Positions 1-11,812 are shown, counted from the first letter of the stretch. The stretch: DNA of 64,000 nt from Sulfurimonas sp. (GCF_028714975.1 NZ_JAQTLH010000010.1:1-64000), one strand, 5' to 3'. A program made the numbers and translations. Notes: a model not told the origin generated them from the sequence alone.

Positions 1-1649
1 GCGCTCAAAGAAAGATGATAGAAAATAACGAAACTGATAATTTTGATATATTAAAAGAGCATGAACTCCTAGAGTGGTCTAGATCTGATTCTCCTGTTCG
101 TATGTATCTTCGTGAAATGGGACAAATCCCGCTTCTAACAAAAGAAGAGGAGATAGAGATCTCTAAAAAGATTGAAAACGGAGAGAGCATAATTATAGAT
201 GCTATATGTTCCGTTCCATATTTGATCGATTTTATTTTAGACTATAAAGAACCTCTTATTAACCGTGAGAGAAGAGTTAAAGAGTTATTTAAAAGTTTTG
301 AAGATGAAAAAGAGGATAGCGACGATCTAGATGTAAATGAAGACGAAGAGAATGAAGATGAAGAAGGTGTTGAAGTTGAAAAAACATTAACCGCAAAAGA
401 TAAAACAAGAGTTGAAAAAGTAACGGTTAGTTTTAAAGCACTGGAAAAAGCAAAAAAAGAGTGGGTAAAGCTTGTTGAAAAAGTACCAGAAGATGTAAAC
501 GAGGAACCCAATCTTGATACTGTTTTATATTTTCTAACATTAACATATAAAAAGAAAATCCTAAAAGAGAGTTTATTGGATCTGGGACCAACCTCAAAAC
601 TAATCAACGAACTTGTAAAAGCGATGGAAACCGCACTTAAAAGTGATGAAGGGTATGATAAAGAGTTAAAAAGATTGGAGTATAAACTTCCGCTCTTTAA
701 TGCAACGCTAAAAGCAAATCACAAAGTTTTAGTCGATAAAATTTGTGTTTTAACTAAAGAAGATATTGCGAGTATGGTTCCTGAAGCTACTATGGTTAGT
801 ACATATATGGAAATTAAAAAACTTGTTCAAACAAAAGAGGCTTCAAAAAATAGTTTTAGCATGGAACCCGAAAAGCTAGCAGATATTTTAGAACAAATTA
901 AACGCGGAAAAAATATATCTGAAGTTTCAAAAACAAGAATGGCAAAATCAAATCTAAGACTTGTCGTCTCAATCGCAAAAAGATATACAAACAGAGGACT
1001 TCCTTTCCTTGATCTTATTCAAGAGGGCAACATCGGTCTTATGAAAGCGGTTGATAAGTTTGAATACCAAAAAGGTTATAAATTTTCAACATATGCTACA
1101 TGGTGGATTCGCCAAGCTATATCTCGTGCCATAGCCGACCAAGCAAGAACGATTCGTATACCGATTCACATGATAGAAACTATTAATCGTATAAATAAAA
1201 TTATGCGTAAACATTTACAAGAACACGGTAAAGAGCCTGATGTTGAAGTTATCGCACTAGAGGTCGGTTTATCGGTTGAAAAAGTTAAAAATGTTATCAA
1301 AATCACTAAAGAGCCTATAAGCCTTGAAGCTCCGATAGGTAGTGAAGATGATGGAAGATTCGGTGATTTTATCGAAGATAAAACGTCGCTTTCACCGTCT
1401 GACGCTATATTAAAAGATGATTTAAGAGTTCAAATAGAAAGCGTTTTAGAACAGTTAAACGAGAGAGAAAAAGCGGTTATTAAACTTCGTTTTGGAATTA
1501 TGGACGATGAGAGCGATAGAACGCTTGAAGAGATAGGAAAAGAGCTTAATGTTACGCGTGAGAGAGTTCGTCAAATAGAATCTAGCGCTATTAAAAAGCT
1601 AAAACACCCTAAAGTTGGAAGAAAACTTAAAAATTACATAGAAGAGTAA
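1..1649 (+). CDS. rpoD: RNA polymerase sigma-70 factor RpoD, 5' truncated by window edge
   Basis: Sigma-70 region 2 ([62 protein letters not shown]) and region 4 HTH ([20 protein letters not shown]). The frame stays open upstream of the ATG at 15 (A-Q-R-K-M-I-E), so the listed start is probably internal. Confidence 0.95.
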   Translation, partial: AQRKMIENNETDNFDILKEHELLEWSRSDSPVRMYLREMGQIPLLTKEEEIEISKKIENGESIIIDAICSVPYLIDFILDYKEPLINRERRVKELFKSFEDEKEDSDDLDVNEDEENEDEEGVEVEKTLTAKDKTRVEKVTVSFKALEKAKKEWVKLVEKVPEDVNEEPNLDTVLYFLTLTYKKKILKESLLDLGPTSKLINELVKAMETALKSDEGYDKELKRLEYKLPLFNATLKANHKVLVDKICVLTKEDIASMVPEATMVSTYMEIKKLVQTKEASKNSFSMEPEKLADILEQIKRGKNISEVSKTRMAKSNLRLVVSIAKRYTNRGLPFLDLIQEGNIGLMKAVDKFEYQKGYKFSTYATWWIRQAISRAIADQARTIRIPIHMIETINRINKIMRKHLQEHGKEPDVEVIALEVGLSVEKVKNVIKITKEPISLEAPIGSEDDGRFGDFIEDKTSLSPSDAILKDDLRVQIESVLEQLNEREKAVIKLRFGIMDDESDRTLEEIGKELNVTRERVRQIESSAIKKLKHPKVGRKLKNYIEE

Positions 1650-1659
1650 GCAGCAAAAA

Positions 1660-2343
1660 ATGACTTTTGAGCAACAGTGGATAGAATATGATTATAACCC
1701 TTTTGTGTTATTTAGTTCAAGTGGAAAAATTATATCACTCAACTCAGAAGCACAATTTTTGCTCGGCTCAGTTACCATGGAAGAGCTTTTTAATCTTGCG
1801 ACTACCTATGCAAATGTATCATTTGGTTTTAAAACAACATTTTTGGAATTAAATTTCGGACGATACAGATTTTTTGCGATTACGGTAGGCTACGAAAATG
1901 ATGAAGCTATCGGAATCAAGCTCTACCAAGCCCCCTCTTTTAAACTTACCAAGCCAAAACTAATCGGCGAATTAACAAATATTTATACGCTGGTTGATTT
2001 ATGTATTTCAACTTATTCAATAAACTCAAAAATTATCTTTGAAAAAGATTTTGACCCGACAATTCCTGAAATTATGATAGATTCAAATAATTTCATAAAA
2101 GCACTAAATAAAATGTACGCATGTTATGAAAATAATGAAAAAATAGTGACTAAAATATTTTATAGAGTCGGTGAACATATAAAATTTGAGGAGAAAAAAT
2201 ATAGTATCTTTTCTATTGAAGTTAGTTCGCAAAATGTCAATGAAGAAAAAGTTAATGAGTTGAAAGTATTTGCTGCCGATAAGAATTTCTATATAGATTT
2301 TCAAAAAAAGATAACCATGAATATTCCTATGATTACCTCTTGA
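1660..2343 (+). CDS. hypothetical protein, possibly PAS-like N-terminus with degenerate kinase-like C-terminus
   Basis: Long ORF 10 bp after rpoD; N-terminus NPFVLFSSSGKIISLNSEAQFLLG resembles a PAS domain start. Confidence 0.6.
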   Translation: MTFEQQWIEYDYNPFVLFSSSGKIISLNSEAQFLLGSVTMEELFNLATTYANVSFGFKTTFLELNFGRYRFFAITVGYENDEAIGIKLYQAPSFKLTKPKLIGELTNIYTLVDLCISTYSINSKIIFEKDFDPTIPEIMIDSNNFIKALNKMYACYENNEKIVTKIFYRVGEHIKFEEKKYSIFSIEVSSQNVNEEKVNELKVFAADKNFYIDFQKKITMNIPMITS

Positions 2344-2374
2344 GTTTATTATTTAAGCCAAATACTCTCTATGT

Positions 2375-2899
2375 TTAATCAGAATCTTCAACTAAATCTT
2401 TTGAAATTATATAACCTATTATTATGCCGATAAGAAGAGACGGAAAATAGATAGGTATATCCAGAAGTTCATTGTTTTTAAGTGCAATAAAACCCAAAAT
2501 CAAAAATAGATACGGGATGAGCCTAAATAGTGAAACACCTGCCTTGGCGCTTTTTTTAACATCCCCAAAATTAAAAATTTTTATCTTTTTCTTCTCTTCA
2601 TTAACTATTGTCTTTAAATCAAGCTCCTCTGCAGGAGTTTCATTTATAGGAGTTTCATCATAAAGTTCATGCGGGTCTTCTAGCTCATCGTAAAAATCTC
2701 TTTTTTCATCTATATTTTGTGTATTAATCTCACTTTTAACCATTCTTTGATAAGCGTACATCGAACCTAGTATTATAATAAAACTACTTAAAAATGCTAT
2801 TTGTAGATTTATAAAAAATTTAAAAGAGATGAGATATGTGAGCAGAATAAAAATTTCTGCTACAACTATAAGTTTAATAGTTTTTTTTGTTATCGTCAT
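2375..2899 (-). CDS. membrane protein of unknown function
   Basis: ORF listed to 3022, but the upstream part overlaps the AtpZ-like gene. Likely start is the Met of [17 protein letters not shown] (2899), followed by TM-rich sequence. Confidence 0.6.
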   Translation of the reverse strand: MTITKKTIKLIVVAEIFILLTYLISFKFFINLQIAFLSSFIIILGSMYAYQRMVKSEINTQNIDEKRDFYDELEDPHELYDETPINETPAEELDLKTIVNEEKKKIKIFNFGDVKKSAKAGVSLFRLIPYLFLILGFIALKNNELLDIPIYFPSLLIGIIIGYIISKDLVEDSD

Positions 2900-3203
2900 C
2901 ATCATCTTCATCATCTTGAAGTTGTTTTTTAATCGCATAACGAGGCTCTTTTGCCAACTCTTCATAATCTTTATACTGTTTTGCATAAGCTTTGTAAACA
3001 TTGAGTATGGCTGCTGCAACACCTATAAAAACTCCTATCCATAGTGTCCAAGGAGTTTCTGTAATATTTTTTATCAATAAACCGATTCCCACACCCATAA
3101 GAACTGCTACGACTATAGAAATTCCTAACGATAGGCTGTCCGCCGCTTCAATGATAGGCTTTATTCTTGGAGCTTTTTGCTCCTGCTGTTCTTTATTTTG
3201 CAT
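2874..3203 (-). CDS. AtpZ/AtpI-like protein
   Basis: [49 protein letters not shown] resembles AtpZ/AtpI double-TM proteins. Confidence 0.7.
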   Translation of the reverse strand: MQNKEQQEQKAPRIKPIIEAADSLSLGISIVVAVLMGVGIGLLIKNITETPWTLWIGVFIGVAAAILNVYKAYAKQYKDYEELAKEPRYAIKKQLQDDEDDDDDNKKNY

Positions 3204-4488
3204 CTGTTATAGCTTTAAAAACTCTGGCACTTGCAGTTATTGTATCTTCAATCATCTCATCCGTAACGGCAGTTGAAATAAAGCCAGTTTCATAAAGTGA
3301 ACAGGCAAAGTAAAAGCCCTCTTTTAACATCATAGAGTGAAATTTTGCAAACAGCTCCGCGTCCGAGTTGCAGGCATCGGCAAAGTTTTTAACCGGTTTG
3401 TCGTTAAAGAAAAAGCCAAACATACTTCCTCTTGTATCTATCTGCATAGTTATCCCGCAAGCAGATGCCTCTTTTTGCATCCCCTCGACCAATCTTTTAG
3501 CGCGCCCGTTTAAAACCGATATAACTTGTGCATTTTTCTTTAGTTTAGATATTGCCGCGAGTCCTGCTGCCATAGCGACTGGGTTACCGCTTAGCGTGCC
3601 CGCTTGATATACCGGACCTTCAGGCGAGAGTTTTGCCATAATGTCCGCTCTTGCACCAAAAGCACCAACAGGCATTCCGCCGCCGATAACTTTTCCAAGC
3701 GTTACGATGTCCGGTTTGACTCCCGTAATTGATTCTGCACCGTGAACGGTTGCACGAAAACCGCTCATAACTTCATCAAAGATGAGCAGTGCACCGTTTG
3801 CATCGCATAGCTCTCTTAACTCATGCAAAAACTCTTTATCAGCCGGAACAAGCCCCATATTGCCTGCAATAGGCTCTATAATGACACATGCAATGTTTTT
3901 AGAGTCTGCAAAACACTTCTTTACGCTCTCGATGTTATTATACTCTGCCAAAAGAGTGTGTTTTGTAAAGTCGGCAGGAACACCTGGCGAGCTTGGATTT
4001 CCAAAAGTTGCGGCTCCGCTTCCTGCTTGAACCAAAAGCGAATCGCTATGCCCGTGATAACACCCCGTAAATTTTACGATGTCATCACGGTTTGTATATC
4101 CGCGAGCAAGACGGATTGCGCTCATTACAGCTTCCGTTCCGCTGCTTACAAATCTTATTTTATCAATTGAGTCAAACATAGAGATAACAAGTTCGGCTAA
4201 ATCACTCTCGGCTTGCGTCGGTGCACCGAAACTTAGACCGTGTTTTACGGCTTCTATTACTGCACTCTCAATCGATTCGTCTCTGTGTCCAAAAAGCAGC
4301 GGACCCCAACTTTGTACATAGTCTACATATTTGTTGCCGTCGATGTCCGTTAAATATGCTCCGTTGCCCTCTGCAATGAATATAGGCGTTCCGCCTACGC
4401 TTTTAAATGCTCTAACCGGAGAGTTTACTCCTCCCGGGATTAAATTTTGCGCTTGCTTAAAAGCTTTTAATGAATTATCTATGCTCAT
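3193..4488 (-). CDS. hemL: glutamate-1-semialdehyde 2,1-aminomutase
   Basis: [70 protein letters not shown]. Confidence 0.96.
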   Translation of the reverse strand: MSIDNSLKAFKQAQNLIPGGVNSPVRAFKSVGGTPIFIAEGNGAYLTDIDGNKYVDYVQSWGPLLFGHRDESIESAVIEAVKHGLSFGAPTQAESDLAELVISMFDSIDKIRFVSSGTEAVMSAIRLARGYTNRDDIVKFTGCYHGHSDSLLVQAGSGAATFGNPSSPGVPADFTKHTLLAEYNNIESVKKCFADSKNIACVIIEPIAGNMGLVPADKEFLHELRELCDANGALLIFDEVMSGFRATVHGAESITGVKPDIVTLGKVIGGGMPVGAFGARADIMAKLSPEGPVYQAGTLSGNPVAMAAGLAAISKLKKNAQVISVLNGRAKRLVEGMQKEASACGITMQIDTRGSMFGFFFNDKPVKNFADACNSDAELFAKFHSMMLKEGFYFACSLYETGFISTAVTDEMIEDTITASARVFKAITDAK

Positions 4489-4540
4489 AAAATGACCTTA
4501 ATTTTTTTATGTGATTATAGCAAAGTAGTATTAATCTACA

Positions 4541-5467
4541 TTGGTTATAATTCCCCAAAATTTTATAAGTAAACGGAATCGCTTGAATCGCTCATATTTT
4601 GCTCTATTTGTTGCACTTTTAATCCATCTTTTATTTTTACTCCTATTTTGGTTTCTCGGAACCGTTATGCCGGAGTTTAAAAAACCTGAAAAACCTAAAG
4701 AGAATAAAATCAAAGTTTCACTTAAAGAGATGCCTAAAAAAGTTAAAGATATTAATGAAAAAGAGGAACTTATAGAAAAACCTCAAGAGATGGCACCTCT
4801 TATGCCAAAAGGAAATCAACTTACAAAGATTGTAGAACCTATAAAAAGAGCACCGGTAAAATATGAGCCTAAAAAAATCCAAGAGGAAAAAAGTGTTAAA
4901 AAAGAGCAAGATAAGCTTGAAAAATCTCAAATAATACCTCAGGAGACGACATCTAAACCTAAGATTGAGTCTATCCCGCCGAGTGAGCCGTATGTAAAGT
5001 TACCGCCCAAAGAGAAAAAGAGCAAAAGCGATACTCTTGACTGGATGTATGAAGATAAATCGGAACAAGAAGCTAAAAAAGAGAATAGCAAAAAAATCAG
5101 CGGAAGCAGCGTAAATTCAGATTTAAAAGAGCTTTACGGAGATGAGTTTGGCAAGCTGACACCGGGGCAACAAAAATATTTGATTGACAATCAAGAAATT
5201 ATGAGAAGAATTACTCAAGAGGTCTTAAACAGGGTTGCAAGCGTAAATCTTACAAGAGATCTTAATGTAAACAGGGTAAATATCGTAGAGTTTTATCTTC
5301 ATCCAAACGGAGATATGACGGACTTCAAATTTCTTAAAAATAGCGGATATTATGTACTTGACGATACAACAAAAGAGACTATAGAGTACGCTTACAGCAG
5401 ATACCCGCGACCTAGTGAAAAGATACTAGTAAGATATAATGTCTTTTATAATTTGGCTAGACATTAG
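4541..5467 (+). CDS. TonB-like energy transducer / TonB C-terminal domain protein
   Basis: Single N-terminal TM, Lys/Pro-rich spacer, C-terminal VEFYLHPNGDMTDFKFLKNSGYYVLDDTTKETIEYA. Confidence 0.75.
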   Translation: MVIIPQNFISKRNRLNRSYFALFVALLIHLLFLLLFWFLGTVMPEFKKPEKPKENKIKVSLKEMPKKVKDINEKEELIEKPQEMAPLMPKGNQLTKIVEPIKRAPVKYEPKKIQEEKSVKKEQDKLEKSQIIPQETTSKPKIESIPPSEPYVKLPPKEKKSKSDTLDWMYEDKSEQEAKKENSKKISGSSVNSDLKELYGDEFGKLTPGQQKYLIDNQEIMRRITQEVLNRVASVNLTRDLNVNRVNIVEFYLHPNGDMTDFKFLKNSGYYVLDDTTKETIEYAYSRYPRPSEKILVRYNVFYNLARH

Positions 5468-6392
5468 ATTTAGTGAGCATAGTTAGTGCTCCTTTATAAA
5501 TCGGCTCGTCAATAAAACCAAACTCGTCATCCTCAAAACCTGTAATGCCCTGCTCTTTGTAGAGTTCAAAGAGCTTGATTATATTTTTTGCTCTTTCTAT
5601 TTCTTTTGCTTCATCGACAAATTTTTTATTTACAAGCACGGCTTGCGCTGGGGAGATGCACCCTTTTGCATCATATCCCATAGCTTTTTCTAAAGATATC
5701 CACTTTTCAAACATATCTAAATTCTTAAACTCCTGATATACAAAAGAGACGGGTTTTACACCGATAGTTTTGCATGCAACCAAAAAGTGTGACAAGATAT
5801 ATGTAACGGCCGGATTTTCTATAGCAATCAGGCTTTGCGGGAGTTTCATATCTGCAAAAAGATCTAAAATACCAAGATAAAATGTAGTAACTCTTTTGTT
5901 AATTTTAAGTGACGCCAAATTGCTCCAAGCGTCGTTTGTTTCTATCGATAGATGCAGTTCTGTTTTTTCATCTAAGAGCTCATAAACTGATTCTATCTCC
6001 TTTGCATTTCTAATTTTTGGAATTCTGATTGCATCGGGCATAAATTGATTTAGGTAGGTAATCTCTTCATATCCGCCCTCATCAAGTGCATTTACGCGAA
6101 CTACCAGTTTTTTATCGCATTTTTTATGATATGACAAAAATATAGCACATAAAACAAGTCCAAACGGCTTATCTTCTTTGCTTACTCCATCTTCAAGATT
6201 TAAAATAATGCAATCAGCCTCTACTTTATCTATTTTTGTCAAATGGTCTAAATTGTTGCATGAAAGCATTAAAGCTGAACGAAAATCTTTTCTAGGATTT
6301 ACCATTCTGTATGTCGGATTTGCCAATGCATCAAGTGCAGCTAAATCTCTATTTTCATAGGCACTTTTTATTTGTTCTAAATTACTTAGCAT
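5457..6392 (-). CDS. HpcH/HpaI aldolase / citrate lyase beta-like family protein
   Basis: RSALMLSCNN...ADCIILNLEDGVSKEDK...VVRVNALDEGGYEEI...IRIPKI. Probable start is MLSNLEQ; the ORF track extends to 6425. Confidence 0.75.
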   Translation of the reverse strand: MLSNLEQIKSAYENRDLAALDALANPTYRMVNPRKDFRSALMLSCNNLDHLTKIDKVEADCIILNLEDGVSKEDKPFGLVLCAIFLSYHKKCDKKLVVRVNALDEGGYEEITYLNQFMPDAIRIPKIRNAKEIESVYELLDEKTELHLSIETNDAWSNLASLKINKRVTTFYLGILDLFADMKLPQSLIAIENPAVTYILSHFLVACKTIGVKPVSFVYQEFKNLDMFEKWISLEKAMGYDAKGCISPAQAVLVNKKFVDEAKEIERAKNIIKLFELYKEQGITGFEDDEFGFIDEPIYKGALTMLTKSNV

Positions 6393-6732
6393 TTGGAGTA
6401 TTCTCCTTCTTTTTTTCTTGTACATAGAAGTATAGCGCTTGAATCTCTTTTTGTGTTAAGAAGTATCTAGGCATACCATTTTTTCTGACATTGAGTGCTG
6501 TAAAAAAATCATTAAAGTTCATACTGTTTATCTCGGGACCGCTAAAACTTTTTTTTTCATTTTTATGTTCGTATCTGGCTACGACTCTACCCTCTCCAAA
6601 AACGCCGTGACAATTTTGACACCCTATTCCTCTTGGATTTTTATAAAGTGATGAAGCATACTCCATCGGAGTGATAAAACTAGCTTGGGCAAAGAGAGAA
6701 ATAGGCAACAACAATAGTAATACATCTCTCAT
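6382..6732 (-). CDS. small c-type cytochrome / heme-binding protein
   Basis: Signal peptide (MRDVLLLLLPISLFAQA) and one CXXCH motif (GCQNCHG). The listed ORF is over-extended upstream to 6987. Confidence 0.75.
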   Translation of the reverse strand: MRDVLLLLLPISLFAQASFITPMEYASSLYKNPRGIGCQNCHGVFGEGRVVARYEHKNEKKSFSGPEINSMNFNDFFTALNVRKNGMPRYFLTQKEIQALYFYVQEKKKENTPNAK

Positions 6733-6791
6733 AAAGCCATCCTTTAATATATAAGTGTATAATAACAAAAAAATAATATTATGAGGTTTAA

Positions 6792-7649
6792 ATGCAACTT
6801 CTTGATGGTAAAGCACTCTCTGCAAAAATAGAAGCGAATGTAGCAAATGAAGTAAAAAATCTAAAAAATAAAACAGGTTTAGTTCCGGGATTGGCAGTAG
6901 TTTTGGTCGGTCAAGATCCGGCAAGTGCCGCTTATGTAAATATGAAGAAAAAAGCGTGTGACAGAGTCGGGTTTTACTCCGTAACACATGAAATGCCGGA
7001 AGATATCTCTCAAGAAGCGATAGAAAATACTATTAAGATGATGAACAATAACCCAAATATTGACGGTATTTTGATTCAACTGCCGCTTCCTTCTCAAATA
7101 GATACGACAAAGATACTCGAACTTGTAGACCCGAGCAAAGATGTAGACGGCTTTCATCCGTACAATGTAGGAAGACTTGCAACCGGACTTGACGGTTTTG
7201 TTCCATGTACTCCGCTTGGCGTTATGGAACTTTTAAAAGAGTACGATATTGATGTAAAAGGCAAAAACTGCGTAGTCGTAGGAGCATCAAACATAGTCGG
7301 AAAACCGATGGCGGCTCTGCTTTTAAATGCTAATGCTACTGTTGAAATTTGTCATATTTTTACGGATAATCTGAAAAAACACACTTTAGATGCGGATATG
7401 ATTTTTGTCGGAGCGGGTGTTATAAACCTAATCAAAGAAGATATGGTTAAAGAGGGTGTTATAATCGTTGATATCGGTATAAACCGTGCTGATAACGGCA
7501 AATTGGTCGGTGATGTAGACTTTGATAGAGTTAGTAAAAAATGCTCATACATAACCCCTGTTCCCGGCGGTGTCGGTCCTATGACTATTTCTATGCTATT
7601 AAGCAATACTTTAAAAGCAACAAAAGCTCATGCGGACGAAAGAGATTAG
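6792..7649 (+). CDS. folD: methylenetetrahydrofolate dehydrogenase / cyclohydrolase
   Basis: LVPGLAVVLVGQDPASAAYVNMKKKAC, DGILIQLPLP, VDPSKDVDGFHPYNVGRL, VVGASNIVGKPMA, TPVPGGVGPMT. Confidence 0.97.
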   Translation: MQLLDGKALSAKIEANVANEVKNLKNKTGLVPGLAVVLVGQDPASAAYVNMKKKACDRVGFYSVTHEMPEDISQEAIENTIKMMNNNPNIDGILIQLPLPSQIDTTKILELVDPSKDVDGFHPYNVGRLATGLDGFVPCTPLGVMELLKEYDIDVKGKNCVVVGASNIVGKPMAALLLNANATVEICHIFTDNLKKHTLDADMIFVGAGVINLIKEDMVKEGVIIVDIGINRADNGKLVGDVDFDRVSKKCSYITPVPGGVGPMTISMLLSNTLKATKAHADERD

Positions 7650-8459
7650 ATGAAAGAGATTTTACACAAAACTTATAAGTTTTCAAACTCATGGACGGGA
7701 ACTATCATCATAGTTCTTTTTGTTATATTTTTTATTGCTCAGGCTTTTAGAATACCCAGCGGTTCGATGAAAGACTCTCTGCTTATCGGAGATCATCTTT
7801 TTGCTAAAAAATTTGCATACGGTATCCCTATGCCGCACCTTCCGTTTTTAGAAACTTCCATTATGCCGTGGAGCGATAAACTTCGCTTGATGGATGGGGA
7901 CAGACCTAAAAGAGGCGATATTATAATATTTAGATATCCGCAAAACACGAAACAACACTTTGTTAAAAGATGCGTAGCGCTTCCGGGTGATGAACTTTTT
8001 CTTCTTAACAAAGATCTTTATCTACACCATAACGAGGGTGACGAATATATAAAAAATAATTTTAAAGAGTATGAAATTATCACATTTGCCGGTAAGCTAT
8101 GGGTAAAAAATCCTTATGAAAAAGAGCATCACGGTATTCATCATGATGATAAAATTGTAGATAACGGTCAATTTCCTATGCCGATTTTTAATTTTGCTCC
8201 GATTAAAGTTGATAAAGACAACTACTTTATGATGGGTGACAATCGCGACCATTCAAACGACAGCCGTTTTTGGGGAGCCGTTCCTTATGAAAATATTGAG
8301 GGAACTCCTTGGTTTATCTATTTTAGCATAGATGATAACTGGGAAATCAGATGGGATAGAGTCGGCAAAACACCGACTGATCTAGAAGGCTCTTCTTATT
8401 TGAAAAAAGCCATAGCAGAGAGAATAAAAACAGATAAAGATGATCATGGAATCTATTGA
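7650..8459 (+). CDS. lepB: signal peptidase I
   Basis: FRIPSGSMKDSLLIGDHLFAKKF (catalytic Ser), KRCVALPGDEL (Lys region), MMGDNRDHSNDSRFWG. Confidence 0.95.
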   Translation: MKEILHKTYKFSNSWTGTIIIVLFVIFFIAQAFRIPSGSMKDSLLIGDHLFAKKFAYGIPMPHLPFLETSIMPWSDKLRLMDGDRPKRGDIIIFRYPQNTKQHFVKRCVALPGDELFLLNKDLYLHHNEGDEYIKNNFKEYEIITFAGKLWVKNPYEKEHHGIHHDDKIVDNGQFPMPIFNFAPIKVDKDNYFMMGDNRDHSNDSRFWGAVPYENIEGTPWFIYFSIDDNWEIRWDRVGKTPTDLEGSSYLKKAIAERIKTDKDDHGIY

Positions 8460-9123
8460 TTTACTCAAACTCTTAGCTGCCGTTCTTGCTTTGGCGATAG
8501 CTATCATCGGGCATGAAATTATGCATGGATGGGTTGCTTATATGTACGGCGATACAACTGCTAAAAATGCAGGCAGACTTACTATAAATCCCATCTCGCA
8601 TGTAGATTTGGTCGGTACTATTATCGTTCCTGCTGCTACTTATTTTTTGCCGATGCTGCTAGGAGCCGATAGCGGATTTTTATTCGGATGGGCTAAACCT
8701 GTGCCGATTAACATGGCGACCGTAGCAAGAAATGCAGGTTATAACGGAGCAATGCAGGTTGACCTAGCTGGAGTAGTTTATAACTTTACTTTAGCCGTGT
8801 TTGCTTCAATTGCTATAGTTTACATGAGTCAACCGAATACGACTGATAGTTTGTTCTATGTTTTTACCTATCTTCTTCTGTTTCAAATGCTTATCATAAA
8901 TGTTGTTTTAGGTGTTTTTAACTTACTTCCGATTCCTCAGTTTGACGGTGCGCATTTTCTTATACACCTATCGCTTAAGTATAAAATCAACTCCATTGCC
9001 GAGTTCTTTTATAAAAATGAAAAATATGGAATAATTATAGTTGTAATAATTTTAATGACGCCGTTAAAAAATTATATATTACTTATGCCGGTGCAGATGA
9101 TTCTAAACCTGCTTATATCATAA
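8440..9123 (+). CDS. site-2 protease (M50) family membrane metalloprotease
   Basis: IIGHEIMHGWVAYMYGD (HExxH) and NLLPIPQFDGAHFL (NxxPxPxxDG). Confidence 0.92.
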   Translation: MIMESIDLLKLLAAVLALAIAIIGHEIMHGWVAYMYGDTTAKNAGRLTINPISHVDLVGTIIVPAATYFLPMLLGADSGFLFGWAKPVPINMATVARNAGYNGAMQVDLAGVVYNFTLAVFASIAIVYMSQPNTTDSLFYVFTYLLLFQMLIINVVLGVFNLLPIPQFDGAHFLIHLSLKYKINSIAEFFYKNEKYGIIIVVIILMTPLKNYILLMPVQMILNLLIS

Positions 9124-9136
9124 AAAAAGGGGAAAA

Positions 9137-9574
9137 ATGAAATTTTATATCGCAACAGATCACGCCGGAATAGATCTTAAAGACTATACGGTTGAATTAT
9201 TAAAAGAAAAAGGTCATGAAGTTATAGATTTAGGACCGTTTTCAAAAGATAGAGTTGATTATCCCGATTATGCTATAAAGGTTTGCGAGGCAGTTTTAGC
9301 AGATAAAAGTTCGCAAGGTATCCTTATATGCGGCTCCGGTATAGGTATGAGTATGGCTGCAAATCGTCACTCAGGGATTCGTGCGGCACTTTGCCATGAT
9401 GCCTATACTGCAACTGTTGCACGCGGACATAACGATGCAAATGTATTATGTTTTGGTGAGAGAGTTGTAGGAAAAGGCGTAGCAGAATCTATCTTGGATG
9501 CTTGGATAGAAGGTAGTTTTGACGGCGGTCGTCACACCGGGCGAGTAGCAAAAATCGAAAAAATCAACTCTTGA
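9137..9574 (+). CDS. rpiB: ribose 5-phosphate isomerase B
   Basis: IATDHAGIDLKDYTVELLKEKGHEVIDLG, ILICGSGIGMSMAANRHSGIRAA. Confidence 0.96.
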   Translation: MKFYIATDHAGIDLKDYTVELLKEKGHEVIDLGPFSKDRVDYPDYAIKVCEAVLADKSSQGILICGSGIGMSMAANRHSGIRAALCHDAYTATVARGHNDANVLCFGERVVGKGVAESILDAWIEGSFDGGRHTGRVAKIEKINS

Positions 9575-9593
9575 TTTCGTTAAAGGAAAAGTT

Positions 9594-9926
9594 ATGTTTT
9601 GGGAATGGTCACTTTTAACAACACTATCTATCGTATCTATCTATTTATTTGTTAAGATGTTCTACTTTAAAAGCATTACAAACAAAGAACAAAGAAGCAA
9701 TGACTTGATGAAATTAACTCTTCAAGAAGCAGAGATACTTATCAGAAAGTATCAAATTCAACTTCAAAGAGCGCTTGGAAATGTTGATATCTTAAGCGAT
9801 GAGTTAACAAAATTAAGAAATGAGCTTAAGGCATTAAAACAGAGAAATACTAAACATAGACAAGAGACGGATCGTCTTAATAATAAAATCAAAGCACTAG
9901 AGGGTCGTATAGACGCTCTAATATAA
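9594..9926 (+). CDS. hypothetical protein with one N-terminal TM and a coiled coil
   Basis: Hydrophobic N-terminus followed by heptad-like Lys/Glu/Leu-rich region; lies between rpiB and apt. Confidence 0.6.
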   Translation: MFWEWSLLTTLSIVSIYLFVKMFYFKSITNKEQRSNDLMKLTLQEAEILIRKYQIQLQRALGNVDILSDELTKLRNELKALKQRNTKHRQETDRLNNKIKALEGRIDALI

Positions 9927-9936
9927 GGATAATAAT

Positions 9937-10485
9937 ATGACACTTAGTAATACTGAAAGAAAAATTATAGAGAACTCCATAAGAGATGTAAAAGATTTTC
10001 CAAAACCGGGAATCGTATTTAAAGATATCACGACTCTTCTTAACGATGCAGAAGCGTACGGCGTGCTTATGAACCACCTTTATCAAAGATATAAAGGGTA
10101 TAACTTAAATTATATTGCGGGTATTGATGCCAGAGGGTTTATTTTCGGTGCCGCACTTGCTCAAATGCTGGGAATCGGATTTGTGCCTATTCGCAAAAAA
10201 GGGAAGCTACCGTACACGACAATCAGTGAAAAATATTCGCTTGAGTACGGCATAGATGAAGTAGAGATTCATATCGATGCTTTTAGCAAAATTCAAAATG
10301 CGAGAGTGCTTCTTATAGATGACTTAATCGCTACGGGCGGAACTGCAAATGCGGCTGCAAGGCTTATAAAACAAGCGGGTGCTTCGTGTGTAGAGGCTTG
10401 TTTTGTTGTAGCTCTTAACTTTTTAGACGGACAAAAAAATTTAAAAGAGACGACAAATGTCTACTCTTTGATAGAGGTAAACTAA
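9937..10485 (+). CDS. apt: adenine phosphoribosyltransferase
   Basis: [53 protein letters not shown]. Confidence 0.97.
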   Translation: MTLSNTERKIIENSIRDVKDFPKPGIVFKDITTLLNDAEAYGVLMNHLYQRYKGYNLNYIAGIDARGFIFGAALAQMLGIGFVPIRKKGKLPYTTISEKYSLEYGIDEVEIHIDAFSKIQNARVLLIDDLIATGGTANAAARLIKQAGASCVEACFVVALNFLDGQKNLKETTNVYSLIEVN

Positions 10486-11684
10486 TGTATATCCCTTCTG
10501 CTTCAAAATTTGACCCGAATGAAAACGGTCATTTTGGAATTTTTGGCGGCAGATATGTTCCTGAAACATTGATGCCGGCACTTTTAAAACTTGAAGAGGA
10601 GTATAAAAGTATCCGCTTTGATAAAGATTTTTGGGCGGAAGTCGACTACTATCTGAAAGATTATGTAGGTCGCCCTTCCCCGCTCTACTATGCTAAAAAT
10701 ATCTCTGATGAACTAGGTGCGAAAATTTACCTAAAAAGAGAAGATTTAAACCATACGGGCGCACACAAAGTAAACAATGTTATAGCCCAAGGGCTTATGG
10801 CAAAGCGACTCGGATACAAAAAAATTATCGCTGAAACTGGTGCAGGACAGCATGGTGTTGCAACTGCTACGATTTGTGCGTTGTTAGGTCTTGAATGCGA
10901 AATATTTATGGGTGCAAAAGATGTAGCCCGTCAAGAGTTAAATGTTTTTCGTATGAAGCTCCTCGGTGCAAAAGTAAACTCTGTTCAAAGCGGAAGCAAA
11001 ACACTAAAAGATGCAATGAATGATGCAATTCGCCACTGGGTTACAAATGCAAGAGATACATTTTACATTATCGGAACCGTTGCGGGTCCTCATCCATACC
11101 CGATGATGGTAAGAGATTTTCAAGCTATTATCGGTTACGAAGCAAGAGCTCAGATACTTGAAAAAGAGGTTCGTTTGCCGGATCATGTTATAGCGTGTAT
11201 CGGCGGCGGAAGCAATGCGATAGGAATGTTTCAACACTTTTTAGAAGATAAAGAGGTTGAGTGTATCGGCATAGAGGCAGGCGGAAAAGGCATAAGCTCC
11301 GGCGAACACGGCTGTTCTCTAAATCAAGGTCGCCCCGGCGTACTGCACGGTCAGATGAGCTACCTGCTTCAAGACGAAGACGGTCAGATACTAGAAGCTC
11401 ACTCTATCTCTGCAGGGCTTGACTATCCCGGAATAGGACCTGAACATGCCTTTCATCACGACAACAAATCCGTAAGTTATGACCATGCAACAGACCAAGA
11501 AGCGCTGGATGCATTTGTATGGCTGTCACGAAAAGAGGGAATTATTCCAGCATTTGAGAGCGCACATGCGGTAGCGTACCTTAAAAAAATGCCAAATATA
11601 AAAGATAAACTAATCATAGTAAACATCTCCGGCAGAGGCGATAAAGATATGATACAGGCAAAAGAGATTTTAAAATTTGACTAA
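10485..11684 (+). CDS. trpB: tryptophan synthase beta chain
   Basis: [29 protein letters not shown] (PLP Lys), [24 protein letters not shown]. Confidence 0.97.
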   Translation: MYIPSASKFDPNENGHFGIFGGRYVPETLMPALLKLEEEYKSIRFDKDFWAEVDYYLKDYVGRPSPLYYAKNISDELGAKIYLKREDLNHTGAHKVNNVIAQGLMAKRLGYKKIIAETGAGQHGVATATICALLGLECEIFMGAKDVARQELNVFRMKLLGAKVNSVQSGSKTLKDAMNDAIRHWVTNARDTFYIIGTVAGPHPYPMMVRDFQAIIGYEARAQILEKEVRLPDHVIACIGGGSNAIGMFQHFLEDKEVECIGIEAGGKGISSGEHGCSLNQGRPGVLHGQMSYLLQDEDGQILEAHSISAGLDYPGIGPEHAFHHDNKSVSYDHATDQEALDAFVWLSRKEGIIPAFESAHAVAYLKKMPNIKDKLIIVNISGRGDKDMIQAKEILKFD

Positions 11685-11725
11685 CAAAAGTCATAATTAA
11701 ATTTTCTTTTTATACTATATTATTG

Positions 11726-11758
11726 CTAAGTGAATAAGTTTTATGCTTATTCACTTAG
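11726..11758. repeat. 13-bp perfect inverted repeat (hairpin) downstream of trpB
   Basis: ctaagtgaataag - ttttatg - cttattcacttag. No clean T-tract follows. Confidence 0.75.
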
Positions 11759-11812
11759 TGATTTAAACTCTTCTAAACTCATTTTTTTTATAATCATAAT
11801 TCACTATTTTTT

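Noticed and set aside
242-607. Minus-strand 121-aa ORF inside rpoD
   Set aside because: Ser/Phe-rich antisense of the acidic sigma-factor linker; no RBS or family features.
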